Positions 25,943 through 35,615 of a DNA stretch of 64,000 nucleotides are shown piece by piece. The stretch comes from Gammaproteobacteria bacterium (GTDB taxonomy: Bacteria; Pseudomonadota; Gammaproteobacteria; Enterobacterales; Alteromonadaceae). The first letter of the stretch is position 1, and every line of letters begins with the position of its first letter. The stretch covers positions 29,648-93,647 of the forward strand of contig JAHJZX010000028.1 of assembly GCA_018826295.1 (NCBI GenBank), read 5' to 3'. The notes under the pieces are model-generated. The model made no database searches. It was not told the DNA's origin and saw only the letters and a list, made by a program, of their open reading frames with translations. The position numbers and the translations under genes are program-made.

Positions 25943-27073
25943 TTATTGTTGTTGTGTCAGTGCGGCCTTGACCGCAGCTGGTTTAATCTCGCCCTGATGT
26001 GTCAGTACGGTTTTTGCCAGCACTTCATCTTGCCAATCCAGTTTAATTTCGCCGTCAATGACAAACAGCTGCAATAAATTCAGCAGGTTTTTGGCATACA
26101 GCTCGGATGCATGTTCGGCCAACATTGACGGCACATTCAGCGGTGCAACTATGCTGATTTGGCCCTGCTGTATGGTTTCACCTGGTACGCTGTATTCGCA
26201 GTTGCCACCGCCTTCGGCAGCCAGATCGATAATCACAGCACCCAGTTTCATACCCTCTACCTGGGCTTTGCTAATCAGTTTTGGTGACGGGCGCCCCGGA
26301 ATCGCAGCGGTGGTGATGACAATATCGGCCTGTTGAATATGCCGTGTTACCACACTGGCGATTTTGTCTTTCTCATCCAGTGTCAGTTCGCGGGCATAGC
26401 CGCCTTCGCCCCGGGCATCGACACCGGTATCAACAAACTTGGCGCCCAGGGATTCGGCCTGCTCTTTGGTTTCTGGCCTGACATCGTAACCTTCGGTAAT
26501 GGCACCGAGGCGCCGGGCGGTAGCCAGGGCTTGTAAGCCGGCGACACCCAGCCCCATTACCAGACAACGCGCCGGGCGGATAGAGCCTACCGCTGTAGTC
26601 ATCATCGGCAGGATGCGGGCCAGCTGTGTGGCACCGAGCAACGCGGCATAGTAACCGGCCAGTGCGGCTTGCGATGATAACGCATCCATCGCCTGGGCGC
26701 GGCTAATGCGCGGTACCTGTTCCATCGCAAAGCAGGTGATTTTTTTGTCACATAACAGGCGGGTGAGGTCAGCTTCTTTATGCGGGTAAACAAAGCTGAT
26801 TAAGATAGTGCCGGGTTTTAATAACTCTATTTGGCTGGCGGTTGGCGGCTGCACGGCCAGTACTATGTCGGCATCTGTCAGCAGTTGCTGCCAGGTAGCG
26901 GCGAAGTTGACATTGCTATAGGCGCTGTCGGGCAGTTTACTGGCCAGGCCGGCACCGCTTAGCATACTGATGTTGCAGCCGAGCTTGCTGAGTTTGTCGG
27001 CCACGGCGGGTACCATGGCAACGCGTTTTTCCTGTGGCCGGCTTTCCTGCAGCACGGCGACCTGTATTGGCAT
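25943..27073 (-). CDS. pntAA: NAD(P) transhydrogenase subunit alpha part 1 (PntAA)
   Basis: A 376-residue soluble NAD(H)-binding dI subunit. It opens MPIQVAVLQESRPQEKRVAM (alanine dehydrogenase/PNT N-terminal fold) and holds the nucleotide site LVMGLGVAGLQALATARRLG and the mobile-loop region TTAAIPGRPSPKLIS. An AGGAG ribosome site precedes the ATG. First gene of pntAA-pntAB-pntB; the membrane part of subunit alpha is encoded separately, 32 bases downstream. Confidence 0.94.
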   Translation of the reverse strand: MPIQVAVLQESRPQEKRVAMVPAVADKLSKLGCNISMLSGAGLASKLPDSAYSNVNFAATWQQLLTDADIVLAVQPPTASQIELLKPGTILISFVYPHKEADLTRLLCDKKITCFAMEQVPRISRAQAMDALSSQAALAGYYAALLGATQLARILPMMTTAVGSIRPARCLVMGLGVAGLQALATARRLGAITEGYDVRPETKEQAESLGAKFVDTGVDARGEGGYARELTLDEKDKIASVVTRHIQQADIVITTAAIPGRPSPKLISKAQVEGMKLGAVIIDLAAEGGGNCEYSVPGETIQQGQISIVAPLNVPSMLAEHASELYAKNLLNLLQLFVIDGEIKLDWQDEVLAKTVLTHQGEIKPAAVKAALTQQQ

Positions 27074-27178
27074 AAAGTATTCTCCTTAAACTAACTGTCT
27101 GAGGAGTATAGTCTTTATTCAATGCTTTACCGGATTGTCAGCAATGATGGCTAACATTTAGCCAGTTTATAAGCGTGG

Positions 27179-28126
27179 TTAAGCTGAAGCGTTGTGTCGC
27201 GCCTGCTGTAGGGTATGCAGAATATCGCTGCTTTTTCGCAACAGGCGTAGTTGCACAAATAACTCGGCAGCCTGTGGGTATTGCAGTTTTAAATAACTAA
27301 ACCATTGTTTAATCCGGTTACTGTAGTACTGACTTTTATCACCACAGATTTCAAATTCAGAATACTGCATCAGCAATTCAAGCACGCGTGGCCAGGGCAT
27401 TACGGCATCGCCATGGCTGATAGTACGGGCTAAATTAGGCAGCGCCAGTGCGCCGCGACCAAGCATAATGTCAGTGCATTCTGACTGTTGCCGGCATAAG
27501 ACGGCGTCGGTGGCATTCCAGATCTCGCCATTAGCCACCAAGGGTATGCTAACGTGTTGTTTGATTTTAGCAATCCAGGGCCAGTACGCCGGTGGCCGGT
27601 AGCCGTCCGTTTTAGTACGGGCATGCACAGTAAGCATACTGGCGCCGGCAGCGGCTATCGCAGCGGCATTATCCAGCGTTAAGCTGGTATCATCGTAACC
27701 GAGGCGAATTTTTGCACTTACCGGAAACTGTTGTGGTACCGCATCGCGTACCGCTTTGACTATGCGGTATAACTGCTCAGTTTCTTTTAACAATACCGCA
27801 CCACCGCGGCTTTTGTTCACGGTTTTGGCCGGACAACCAAAGTTTAAATCGACACCGGCTGAGCCAAGCTCGACGGCACGTACTGCATTTTCTGCCAGCC
27901 AGTTGGGCTCCTGGCCCAGTAATTGTACCCGCACCGGCGTGCCGGCAAAGGTTTTACCGCCGGTGAGTAGCTCCGGACATAAACGGGTAAAAACCCGGGC
28001 GGGTAGTTGTTGATCTACCACGCGGATAAATTCGGTGATGCATAAATCGTAACCGCCAATCCGCGTTAACATGTCGCGCATCAGGGCGTCGACTACGCCT
28101 TCCATCGGAGCCAGGATTATGTTCAT
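27179..28126 (-). CDS. dusC: tRNA-dihydrouridine(16) synthase DusC
   Basis: A 315-residue FMN-dependent Dus protein. It opens with IILAPMEGVVDALMRDML, and the catalytic Cys lies in NFGCPAKTVNKSRGGAVLL near residue 98. DusC-type features include the C-terminal helical region with IKQWFSYLKLQYPQAAELF. It reduces uridine 16 of tRNA. The ATG overlaps the stop of the upstream 51-codon gene by one base (TAATG), indicating translational coupling. Confidence 0.9.
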   Translation of the reverse strand: MNIILAPMEGVVDALMRDMLTRIGGYDLCITEFIRVVDQQLPARVFTRLCPELLTGGKTFAGTPVRVQLLGQEPNWLAENAVRAVELGSAGVDLNFGCPAKTVNKSRGGAVLLKETEQLYRIVKAVRDAVPQQFPVSAKIRLGYDDTSLTLDNAAAIAAAGASMLTVHARTKTDGYRPPAYWPWIAKIKQHVSIPLVANGEIWNATDAVLCRQQSECTDIMLGRGALALPNLARTISHGDAVMPWPRVLELLMQYSEFEICGDKSQYYSNRIKQWFSYLKLQYPQAAELFVQLRLLRKSSDILHTLQQARHNASA

Positions 28127-28281
28127 TAGTCTTCTGTTTTATCAGCGGTTTTGCTGCGGCGGCAACGCTCAGAGCAGTAAATAACCTTGTCCCAGTTTAA
28201 TTGCCATTTTTTGCGCCAGCTAAATGTCAGGCCACACTGCGGGCAGCGTTTTTCTGGCAAATGCAGCTTGTGGTGCACCAT
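28126..28281 (-). CDS. DUF2256 small Cys-rich protein
   Basis: A 51-codon gene starting [20 protein letters not shown]. It carries CPQC and CSERC pairs that make a likely zinc-binding site, with a basic middle ([20 protein letters not shown]). This matches the DUF2256 family, small zinc-ribbon-like proteins of unknown role. It starts two bases after the stop of the HDOD gene and its stop overlaps the dusC start, so it is clearly part of an HDOD-DUF2256-dusC transcription unit. An RNA-binding role next to a tRNA-modifying enzyme is possible but unproven. Confidence 0.85.
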   Translation of the reverse strand: MVHHKLHLPEKRCPQCGLTFSWRKKWQLNWDKVIYCSERCRRSKTADKTED

Positions 28282-28283
28282 GC

Positions 28284-29156
28284 TCAGACAGAGTAGATGG
28301 TGCTGACCTGTGCCCGGTGCAGCAGTTCAGCCAGTTCAGGCAGTTGCAATGGTTCAAGCTCAAGCTCATCGAGAATGGCGCTTTTATGCTGCTCCCATTC
28401 CGGATCTAAGGTGATATTAAACAATTGCCGGCTTTCGCCGCTAAAATGCTCTGCCAGTTTTAACAGCGCAAACAACTGTTTTTCCAGCTCACTGTCAGAC
28501 TCCAGCATTAAGGCCGGGCTATGGTGATAGGCAATTACATTACACAGTTCAGGGGTTAGGCTCCAGGATTCGGCGATCAGATAGCCCAGCACCTCGTGAC
28601 ACGTTTGAAAATACTGCTCTTCAATTTCGCTGTAACCACGGCCTTGCTGCAGGCCTTGCTGCATTGTCTGCTCGTAGCTATCAACCTGCTGATGAATAAG
28701 TGCAATGCCAGCGTTGTGAAACAAGCCCAAACTGTAGCAGTCGTCCTGAATATCCTGGCTGAAATTAAAATGCTTTGCTAACGTCATGGCAATATTGGCC
28801 GTTTGCAACGCACTGGCCCACATTTTTAAACTGAATTTGTCGTTGCAGCCTTCAGCCAGCGTAAAACGTAACAATACACTGCGTACTAACTTTATTACGC
28901 GGTTAACACCGAGAAACTTACAGGCATGCTCTACCGAGGTGATTTTACGCCGCAAACCAAAGAACGCCGAGTTAACCACTTTGAGGGTAAAGCCGGCAAT
29001 GCCGATATCCAGATTAATCAGTGCGGAAATACGCTTAATATTAGGCTCGGGCATATCCAATTGCTGTTGAATATGCTGCAGAATTTCCGGCTGTGGTGGT
29101 ATGGTAAAGCCGGTTAACGCCTGTTCAATTGCTGACATATCAATGGCCTGCGCCAT
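28284..29156 (-). CDS. HDOD-domain signalling protein
   Basis: A 290-residue protein consisting of an HDOD domain (HD-related output domain). The opening [19 protein letters not shown] is typical, followed by [20 protein letters not shown] with [19 protein letters not shown], and later [20 protein letters not shown] and YHHSP. HDOD proteins lack full HD catalytic residues and act as adaptors in motility, DNA-damage or c-di-GMP signalling. No second domain is present. First gene of a three-gene unit with DUF2256 and dusC. Confidence 0.87.
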   Translation of the reverse strand: MAQAIDMSAIEQALTGFTIPPQPEILQHIQQQLDMPEPNIKRISALINLDIGIAGFTLKVVNSAFFGLRRKITSVEHACKFLGVNRVIKLVRSVLLRFTLAEGCNDKFSLKMWASALQTANIAMTLAKHFNFSQDIQDDCYSLGLFHNAGIALIHQQVDSYEQTMQQGLQQGRGYSEIEEQYFQTCHEVLGYLIAESWSLTPELCNVIAYHHSPALMLESDSELEKQLFALLKLAEHFSGESRQLFNITLDPEWEQHKSAILDELELEPLQLPELAELLHRAQVSTIYSV

Positions 29157-29250
29157 AACGCTTTCTCCGGAACCTAGTCTAAGTACACTGCGTTATAGTA
29201 ACTGCGCAGTAGGGCTGTGGCGAACCTGAATTATACTACAGTCAGTACCG

Positions 29251-29715
29251 TTAAGAATCCAGATAAGGCCGGCCTGACATCAGGGTTTGTGCCAGCTGCT
29301 GCTCTGATTGTTGTTCATTGAGTTGCAAATCGTTAAATTGCACATCGAATTGGATCAGCTCGTCATCATCCAGATGCTGTGCCACCAGCCGATCTGGCAC
29401 CTGGCCGACCTGACGGTAAGCATTGATCGCCACTTGTGCAGCTTGCTCCATCAACAAAAAAAACTGCCCGAGTGGGAATTGCTGAAAAATGTCGGCGTCC
29501 AGATGCGCCCAGCCAAGCAGATCACCACTGATACTGCCGTCGGAATGATCGGTAAACAGCATCGATACGGCGGCACAACTGGGATTTTCCCCGGCCTGAT
29601 ATTGCTCGGCGTCGGTGCTGTTAAATAGCAGGACATAGCCAAAACCCGGACTGCCTTCGGCATCCATCTCGTCAAACGACGTATCGTACAACAAAAACAA
29701 GCGATTATCGGTCAT
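29251..29715 (-). CDS. Acidic protein of unknown function
   Basis: A 154-residue, strongly acidic, soluble protein (MTDNRLFLLYDTSFDEMDAE at the start). There is no signal peptide, membrane helix or recognised motif; the C-terminal third is rich in Asp, Gln and Leu. It lies alone between the HDOD gene (94 bases downstream) and the M48 protease gene (128 bases upstream), all on the minus strand. Codon use looks like its neighbours. Real gene likely, function unknown. Confidence 0.6.
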   Translation of the reverse strand: MTDNRLFLLYDTSFDEMDAEGSPGFGYVLLFNSTDAEQYQAGENPSCAAVSMLFTDHSDGSISGDLLGWAHLDADIFQQFPLGQFFLLMEQAAQVAINAYRQVGQVPDRLVAQHLDDDELIQFDVQFNDLQLNEQQSEQQLAQTLMSGRPYLDS

Positions 29716-29843
29716 GACGGTTTCCTGCTTAAAAATGGGCGCTAATTCTACCTGAAATTAGCCAGATGCTAAAGGGTGCCGGGTAATAATCCAGCAGATA
29801 AACACTCAGGTTGCCATTAACAGCTTTGGCTGCAGCGCTGTTG

Positions 29844-31700
29844 TCAGGCTTTCGCTGCAGTTTGGTAGGGCATTTCAAGTAGCAGTGCCAACGCCAGCAG
29901 CAAGGCTTGCTCATTGGTTTGTAGCAACTGATCAGCCTGGACACAGGCTTCAAGCGCCTGCCATAACCGTTGTTTTTGCAGCGGGGCCAGGGTCAGTAAG
30001 GCGGGTAATTGCCGGCTAAGTTCTGACAGGCTTACGGTAGGTCTGCTGGCGTCGAGGCTAAAATCCAGCGTGGCAATGGCAGCAAGCCAGGCTTGCTGTT
30101 GCTGAGTGTTGTCGCCGGCAACACTGCTGACCAGCGCCAGTAACTGACTAACAGCCGGCGCCAGTTGTGCCAGCGCTTTTGTACTATAACGCTTGCTGAT
30201 TTGGGACGGGTCAAACTGTGTTGCCAGGCTATGTTCAACAAACTGGCTTACCAGCCAGGGGCCAAGGCCTGGTGCAGCAATGGCGTGTAACAAAGCCTGT
30301 ACTAACTGGCTGAACGCACTAAAGTGCTGTTGTGGTAGCGCTTTAAGTGCTGGCATCAGACGTTGCAACAATTGTACCTGCTGCAGCGCGTTTAATGTGG
30401 CGACGGTGTCACATAGCTGGTCAACCTGTTGCAGTAAGGAGACGGAGCCCAGTTGCTTAATCAGCCGTAATTGTTCGTTGCGGCTATTATCGTCCTGTTG
30501 TAACAGCAAACAACACACCAGTGCCTGTGCCGGCTCAGTCTGGCGGCTGCTGTGCAGCAGCAATAGCGGCAATGCTTGTTGCAAGCGTTCGGTATTCGTG
30601 CCTCCGGTGGTTTTGGCGCTGGCGGCTTCGTTTGCCTTTTGAGTGTCGGGTTTGGCGCTGGCTGGTGTTGGAAACTTGCCATTCCACTGCGGCTCCAGCC
30701 GTTTTATCCGGTGTGCCAGTGGCGGGTGAGTGGCAAAAATGGCCGCCCAACGGCTGATGGCTTCGGCAAAAAATAAATGACTGCTTTCATCGGCATTAGG
30801 GTTGGCAATGCTACTTTGCCTGCTCTGGCTGCCAATCACCTTTAGTGCGCCGGCGATGCCGCCGGGGTTGCGGGTAAACTGTACGGCACTGGCATCGGCC
30901 AGGAATTCACGCTGGCGACTGACGGCAGCTTTAATCAGATTACCAAAGAAGGAGCCGACATAACCAATAACTACCAGTCCCAGCGCCAGCAGTAAAATAC
31001 CGCCACCACTGTTTTTATTGTTAGACGAACGGCCTGAGCCAATTCGGGCCACGCTGCTGCCTCTGCTGCCACGCAACATGTAGTAACCAATATGGCCGAG
31101 AAACAAAATGCCGTTTAAGATGGCAATAAGGCGGATATTCATCCGCATGTCGCCGTTTAAGATATGGCTGAACTCATGCGCTATTACACCTTGCAATTGC
31201 TCACGGTTAAGTTGTGTCAGACAGCCCTGGGTTACGCCTATAACGGCATCGGCCGGGCTGTAACCGGCTGCAAAGGCGTTAATGCCGGGCTCGGCTAATA
31301 AATACACCGGCGGCACCGGGGTACCGGCAGCCAGTGCCATTTCTTCTACGACATTCAGTAAACGACGTTGCAGCGGGTCGGCGCTATCGGGAGAAATAAC
31401 GACGCCACCAAGGGAGACGGCTACCACTTTACCGCCGGCCTTTAGCTGCTGCCATTTGTACAGCACCGCTAAACCGACAGCGGCAATGACCAGCAAACTT
31501 ACCCAGGCGACCAGATGCCAGGGCAGGCTTTGCCAGTGCTCCATACCACTAATAACGGCCGGGTCGACAAACCCCAGACTTACTAAAGCAACTATATTGG
31601 TCAGCAACAACAATAACAGCACCGCCAGCGAAAACAGCAATACCAGAATGCGGGTGTTGCGGCGCGCCAAATCCTGCTGGGCGAAGAAGTTACTGCTCAT
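29844..31700 (-). CDS. M48-family membrane metalloprotease (HtpX-like)
   Basis: A 618-residue protein. It has two N-terminal membrane helices (ILVLLFSLAVLLLLLLTNIV and WHLVAWVSLLVIAAVGLAVL), then an M48 protease domain with zinc motif HEFSH in GVIAHEFSHILNGDMRMN, further hydrophobic segments, and a third zinc ligand region QREFLADASAVQFTRNPGG. A long Gln/Leu-rich C-terminal extension (about 270 residues) goes beyond classic HtpX. It starts 18 bases after a lemA gene; the LemA-M48 pair is common, and the two probably act together in membrane protein quality control. Confidence 0.9.
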   Translation of the reverse strand: MSSNFFAQQDLARRNTRILVLLFSLAVLLLLLLTNIVALVSLGFVDPAVISGMEHWQSLPWHLVAWVSLLVIAAVGLAVLYKWQQLKAGGKVVAVSLGGVVISPDSADPLQRRLLNVVEEMALAAGTPVPPVYLLAEPGINAFAAGYSPADAVIGVTQGCLTQLNREQLQGVIAHEFSHILNGDMRMNIRLIAILNGILFLGHIGYYMLRGSRGSSVARIGSGRSSNNKNSGGGILLLALGLVVIGYVGSFFGNLIKAAVSRQREFLADASAVQFTRNPGGIAGALKVIGSQSRQSSIANPNADESSHLFFAEAISRWAAIFATHPPLAHRIKRLEPQWNGKFPTPASAKPDTQKANEAASAKTTGGTNTERLQQALPLLLLHSSRQTEPAQALVCCLLLQQDDNSRNEQLRLIKQLGSVSLLQQVDQLCDTVATLNALQQVQLLQRLMPALKALPQQHFSAFSQLVQALLHAIAAPGLGPWLVSQFVEHSLATQFDPSQISKRYSTKALAQLAPAVSQLLALVSSVAGDNTQQQQAWLAAIATLDFSLDASRPTVSLSELSRQLPALLTLAPLQKQRLWQALEACVQADQLLQTNEQALLLALALLLEMPYQTAAKA

Positions 31701-31718
31701 GCTGCGGCCTGACCCCGA

Positions 31719-32309
31719 TTAAAAACTGACTTTGGGGGCAGCCTGGATTGCGGCGCTGTCGGCAAACTCAAGTAATTTTGCATCAGTGGCATGGCCAAAA
31801 CTGGTAGCAAATAACAGTGCCGGAAAACTCTGTTTATACGCATTGTATTCAGTAACCGCATCATTAAAAGCCTGACGGGCAAAGGCAACGCGGTTTTCGG
31901 TGCTGGTTAGCTCTTCAGTCAGCTGCATCATGTTTTGATTAGCTTTCAGCTCAGGATAGGCTTCCATTACTACGCTAAGGCGGCTCATCGCGCCTTGCAG
32001 CGCGCCTTCGGCTCCGGCCAGCTGGTTTATCGCGTTTTCGTCGCCGGGGTTGTTGGCGGCAACTTTTAATCCGGCCAGGGCTGCGTTACGGGCGGCAATA
32101 ACGGCCTCCAGTGTGTCGCGTTCGTGCGCCATATAGGCTTTGGCCGTTTCAACTAAATTAGGAATTAAATCGTACCGGCGCTTTAACTGCACTTCAATTT
32201 GCGCAAAGGCGTTTTGAAAGCGGTTTTTCAGCCGTACCAGGGTATTAAAAATGCTGATAACCCAGAACAGCAGGCCAACAAAAATAGCCAGAATAATCAG
32301 GCTGGACAT
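31719..32309 (-). CDS. lemA: LemA family protein
   Basis: A 196-residue protein with one N-terminal membrane helix (LIILAIFVGLLFWVISIFNT) and the conserved LemA stretch VRLKNRFQNAFAQIEVQLKR with RYDLIPNLVETAKAY following, then a helical bundle. Standard length. It is the first gene of a two-gene unit with an M48 protease. The family role is unresolved; it is usually described as a membrane-anchored coiled bundle with its body outside the cytoplasm. Confidence 0.93.
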   Translation of the reverse strand: MSSLIILAIFVGLLFWVISIFNTLVRLKNRFQNAFAQIEVQLKRRYDLIPNLVETAKAYMAHERDTLEAVIAARNAALAGLKVAANNPGDENAINQLAGAEGALQGAMSRLSVVMEAYPELKANQNMMQLTEELTSTENRVAFARQAFNDAVTEYNAYKQSFPALLFATSFGHATDAKLLEFADSAAIQAAPKVSF

Positions 32310-32482
32310 AGGGGCTCCGAGATGACGATCAATTTAGTTGGTATTGTTAACAATAGTTTAATCAGTGTCCAGCAATTATTGTCAAACTACCACTAAAGTA
32401 GGTCGAGTGGTTGGCTTTTCAGCGAATACTGCGAAAAGGTGCGCACTGAGGTATGATAAGCGCAGAGTAAAACGAGGTAGTT

Positions 32483-32809
32483 ATGAAAGATTTTAAACAT
32501 ATTTCTGTAACAGAAACGGCGGCATTGCAGGCAGAAGGTAAAGTGGTTATTGCCGATATCCGTGATGAGCAAAGTTTTGCCGCCGGTCACATCGATGGTG
32601 CTTATCATTTAACCAATGGCAGTTTGGTTGGTTTTATGCAGCAATTTGAGTTTGAGCAGCCGGTGGTAGTGGTGTGTTATCACGGTAATTCCAGCCAGGG
32701 TGCGGCGCAGTATTTAGCGCAGCAGGGTTTTGAGCAGGTATATAGCATGGACGGCGGTTTTGAAAGCTGGCGCAGCCAGTTACCCTTTGTGAGTGACAGC
32801 GGTGCATAA
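32483..32809 (+). CDS. glpE: Thiosulfate sulfurtransferase GlpE (single rhodanese domain)
   Basis: A 108-residue single-domain rhodanese with active-site Cys in [17 protein letters not shown], opening with [17 protein letters not shown] and ending [11 protein letters not shown], closely matching GlpE in length and sequence. It moves sulfane sulfur from thiosulfate to thiol acceptors or cyanide. It overlaps glpG, keeping the glpE-glpG order of Escherichia coli but without glpD or glpR nearby. Divergent from lemA with 173 bases between them. Confidence 0.9.
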   Translation: MKDFKHISVTETAALQAEGKVVIADIRDEQSFAAGHIDGAYHLTNGSLVGFMQQFEFEQPVVVVCYHGNSSQGAAQYLAQQGFEQVYSMDGGFESWRSQLPFVSDSGA

Positions 32810-33617
32810 ATTTGCTGAGTTAAATTCTGCCGCAGCGGCACAGTTGTTTGCGGCGTATTGCGTTGCGCAGGGGCTGGAAGTGAATGCCGTTGTACAACGC
32901 GCCGATTTTGCAGAATTGTACGGTACAGCTGAGCAACAGCAGCAGGTACAACAGCAACTGACTCTGTTTTTGCAGCAGCCCGATCATCCACGTTATCAAT
33001 CGGCGGCCTGGGATCTGAGCCAGCCTGGTACAGTGGCAGGCCCGGTACTGCCGGCTTTTAGCCTGGTTAAAATTTGGCAGCAGGCGCCGCTTACCTTGTT
33101 GCTGTTAGCGCTGTGCTTGCTGGTATATGGCTGGCAACAACTTGACTGGCGTAGCAGCAGTGCCTTGTTGCAACTGACCGACCCGACACAACTCTGGCGC
33201 TGGTTTACGCCGGTGCTATTACATTTTTCGCTGACGCATCTGGTATTTAATCTGGCCTGGTGGTGGTATCTGGGGCAGCAGTTTGAACGGCAACTGGGTA
33301 TTGCAACCTTAGCCAGTGTTAGTTTGTCGATAGCGTTAATATCCAATGCGGCGCAGTATTTTTTAGTTGGTGCCAATTTCGGTGGGTTGTCGGGTGTAGT
33401 CTATGGCTTGTTTGGTTATTTTTGGCTGGCTGGCCGCTTAAATTCAGCACAGGGGCTGTACATCAGCAATGGCCTGGCGGCTTTTATGTTGTTATGGCTA
33501 TTATTGGGCTTTTTCGATGTGTTGTGGGTCAATATGGCAAACTGGGCGCATTTGGGCGGTTTGCTTGCCGGTATCGGCTGGGCCTGGTTATTACGCGGCA
33601 AACAGGCCCGGCACTAG
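32802..33617 (+). CDS. glpG: Rhomboid intramembrane serine protease GlpG
   Basis: The start is placed at GTG 32802, overlapping the glpE stop; a GTG at 32793 in the same frame would add three residues. About 271 residues: an N-terminal cytoplasmic domain, then a six-helix rhomboid core with catalytic Ser in [18 protein letters not shown] and catalytic His in [24 protein letters not shown] provides the conserved HxxxN oxyanion region. It cleaves membrane-spanning substrates within the bilayer. Coupled to glpE. Confidence 0.93.
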   Translation: MHKFAELNSAAAAQLFAAYCVAQGLEVNAVVQRADFAELYGTAEQQQQVQQQLTLFLQQPDHPRYQSAAWDLSQPGTVAGPVLPAFSLVKIWQQAPLTLLLLALCLLVYGWQQLDWRSSSALLQLTDPTQLWRWFTPVLLHFSLTHLVFNLAWWWYLGQQFERQLGIATLASVSLSIALISNAAQYFLVGANFGGLSGVVYGLFGYFWLAGRLNSAQGLYISNGLAAFMLLWLLLGFFDVLWVNMANWAHLGGLLAGIGWAWLLRGKQARH

Positions 33618-33624
33618 CTCTGGC

Positions 33625-34020
33625 TTATTGGTAAAGGTATTTGGTAAACAGCAGGTCACGGATGATAGTGGCGCCGGCTTCTTTTTTCATGGCCTGCTGT
33701 AATTTATCCAGCAATGCCAGACGTATTTCTTCGCGCCCGGTTAATGATTTAATCTTGTCTTCCGGCTGCTTGCTGATGGTGCCGTAAATAATATCCAGGA
33801 TCAGCGGCTCGTGATGCTCTACAGCCGGTAAAAAGCTTTTGTCTTCAATCATCAACTCAACAGTAATACGGATATACCCCAAGCTGCGACGGTTGCCGGA
33901 AATATAGTTTGTTACGATATCCGGGTCGAAGCCGTAATACACAATTTCTTTTGGTTGTTCTTGTGCCTGGGTAGGCAGGGCGGCTAACAGTAGCAGGCTA
34001 AGCAACAGGCTTTTGATCAT
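33625..34020 (-). CDS. FliL-like periplasmic protein
   Basis: The start is placed at ATG 34020 (MIKSLLLSLLLLAALPTQAQ), which opens a signal peptide; a GTG upstream at 34029 is in frame. The mature part of about 110 residues (LGYIRITVELMIEDKSFLPA, then RLALLDKLQQAMKKE) resembles the FliL periplasmic domain. Unlike true FliL, the N-terminal anchor looks like a cleavable signal peptide and no flagellar genes are near. It is divergent from ubiC and convergent with glpG. The role may be stomatin-like membrane organisation rather than motility. Confidence 0.68.
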   Translation of the reverse strand: MIKSLLLSLLLLAALPTQAQEQPKEIVYYGFDPDIVTNYISGNRRSLGYIRITVELMIEDKSFLPAVEHHEPLILDIIYGTISKQPEDKIKSLTGREEIRLALLDKLQQAMKKEAGATIIRDLLFTKYLYQ

Positions 34021-34157
34021 AAGTATCACTTGTGGTTGATAAAAAATAGGCCAGCAACGACACTAACCTTAGCGTTAAGCCGGTCATTTTACCAGTTAAG
34101 CTTGTCAGCAGTAAGCCGTTTTCTGTGCTTATTGCGGCTGAAAATCTGCCCCGGTCT

Positions 34158-34166
34158 TGCTATGAT
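34158..34166 (+). promoter_or_regulatory. Extended -10 promoter for ubiC-ubiA
   Basis: TGCTATGAT is an extended -10 element (TGn-TATGAT) 34 bases before the preferred ubiC GTG start. A -35 is weak. It supports placing the ubiC start downstream of 34175 rather than at the upstream ATG or TTG codons in the same frame. Confidence 0.45.
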
Positions 34167-34200
34167 GCCGTCAGACTTATTCAGTACAGAATGTGCTTTT

Positions 34201-34743
34201 GTGAATACACCCGCTATTTCTCTCGATGTGCATTGGCAACCTGCCCGAGCGCAAACCCTGCCGTCGCAACTGGCGCCGTGGCTGCTAGAGCCGGCCTCGT
34301 TGACGGCACGGTTAAAACGCTATTGCCGGCAATTTCGTGTGCAGCTGCTTAACGAGCAACGCAGCACCTTACCGGTTTTTTTACAGCCATTGTTACCCGG
34401 TACCGCTACTGCACAGCTGCGCGAAGTGCTGTTATGGTGCGATGATAAGCCCTGCGTTTATGCGCAAAGCTGGTTGCCGGCACACACAATCGAAACGTTA
34501 AAGCCGTTGGCTGATCTGGGCGAGCGGCCTTTGGGCGATTACATTTTTCAGCAGCCTGGCTTACAGCGCGGCAGCATTGAAACGGCACAGCTGAAACTGG
34601 CTTTACCCCAGTGCGTTGCCAGCTTGTGCCATGCCCGGCGCTCGGTTTTTTCGCTTAACGGCCTACCTTTGTTAGTGGCAGAGGTGTTTTTGCCGGCAAT
34701 AACCGAGTTGAAATTAGCCGAAGCGGATGTTGCAACACCATGA
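34201..34743 (+). CDS. ubiC: Chorismate lyase UbiC
   Basis: About 180 residues from GTG 34201 ([20 protein letters not shown]). The open frame runs back to 34030, but the extra residues have no family counterpart and cover a promoter-like -10. UbiC features: [20 protein letters not shown] near the start, the middle [19 protein letters not shown], and the C-terminal [20 protein letters not shown]. It converts chorismate to 4-hydroxybenzoate and pyruvate, the first step of ubiquinone synthesis. Its TGA overlaps the ubiA ATG (ATGA), so the pair is coupled. Confidence 0.9.
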   Translation: MNTPAISLDVHWQPARAQTLPSQLAPWLLEPASLTARLKRYCRQFRVQLLNEQRSTLPVFLQPLLPGTATAQLREVLLWCDDKPCVYAQSWLPAHTIETLKPLADLGERPLGDYIFQQPGLQRGSIETAQLKLALPQCVASLCHARRSVFSLNGLPLLVAEVFLPAITELKLAEADVATP

Positions 34744-35612
34744 TGGCGGCGTTAAAGCGTGCGAACTGGCGTTATTATTTGCAACTGATGCGGCTGGACA
34801 AGCCAATTGGTACCTACTTATTGCTGTGGCCAACCTGGTGGGCACTGTGGCTGGCGGCAGAAGGCGTGCCACCACTGCATCTGTTACTGGTGTTCAGCGC
34901 TGGCGTGGTGTTAATGCGTGCTGCCGGCTGCGTTATTAACGATTATGCCGACCGAAAATGGGACGGTGCAGTTGAGCGCACCAAACAACGGCCTCTGGCC
35001 AGTGGTGCGGTAAGTGGCCGCGAAGCGCTGCAGCTGTTTGTGCTGCTGTTAGCGTTGTCTGCCAGTTTATTGGTGTTTTTAAACTGGCAAACTGTGCTGT
35101 TATCTGTCGTGGCAGTGTTGCTGGCTTCGGTTTACCCCTTTATGAAGCGCTATACGCACTTGCCCCAGGTGGTGCTTGGTGCAGCATTTAGCTGGGGTAT
35201 GCCAATGGCCTTTATGGCGGTTCAGCTGCAGTTGCCGCCGCTATTGTGGCTGCTGTATCTGGCGAACCTGCTGTGGACAGTAGCGTATGATACATACTAT
35301 GCGCTGGTCGACCGGCCGGATGATATTAAAGTCGGCATTAAATCGACAGCCATTTTATTTGGCGATTATGCCTTGCCGGTTATTGCCGCACTGCAACTGC
35401 TAGCCTTGGCATTGTTGCTGGCTGTGGGGGCTATGGCGGCGTTGCACTGGGTATATTATCTGTTTTTGCTACTGGCAGCCGGCTGTTTTGTTTATCAGTA
35501 TCGTCTTGCTGCGGCCAGCCGCCAGGGCTGTTTCGCGGCGTTTTTACATAACCACTACGTAGGTATGCTGGTTTTTGCCGGCATCGCTTTAAGCTATCTG
35601 TTGCAGGGATAA
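34740..35612 (+). CDS. ubiA: 4-hydroxybenzoate octaprenyltransferase UbiA
   Basis: A 290-residue membrane prenyltransferase with about eight or nine helices. Both Asp-rich motifs are present: [20 protein letters not shown] and [20 protein letters not shown]. It attaches the polyprenyl tail to 4-hydroxybenzoate at the inner membrane. The start overlaps the end of ubiC by four bases. Followed three bases later by a DUF192 gene. Confidence 0.95.
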   Translation: MMAALKRANWRYYLQLMRLDKPIGTYLLLWPTWWALWLAAEGVPPLHLLLVFSAGVVLMRAAGCVINDYADRKWDGAVERTKQRPLASGAVSGREALQLFVLLLALSASLLVFLNWQTVLLSVVAVLLASVYPFMKRYTHLPQVVLGAAFSWGMPMAFMAVQLQLPPLLWLLYLANLLWTVAYDTYYALVDRPDDIKVGIKSTAILFGDYALPVIAALQLLALALLLAVGAMAALHWVYYLFLLLAAGCFVYQYRLAAASRQGCFAAFLHNHYVGMLVFAGIALSYLLQG

Positions 35613-35615
35613 ATA

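Noticed and set aside
34030..34200. N-terminal extension of the ubiC frame
   Set aside because: Adds 57 residues with no UbiC counterpart and covers a promoter-like extended -10; GTG 34201 preferred.
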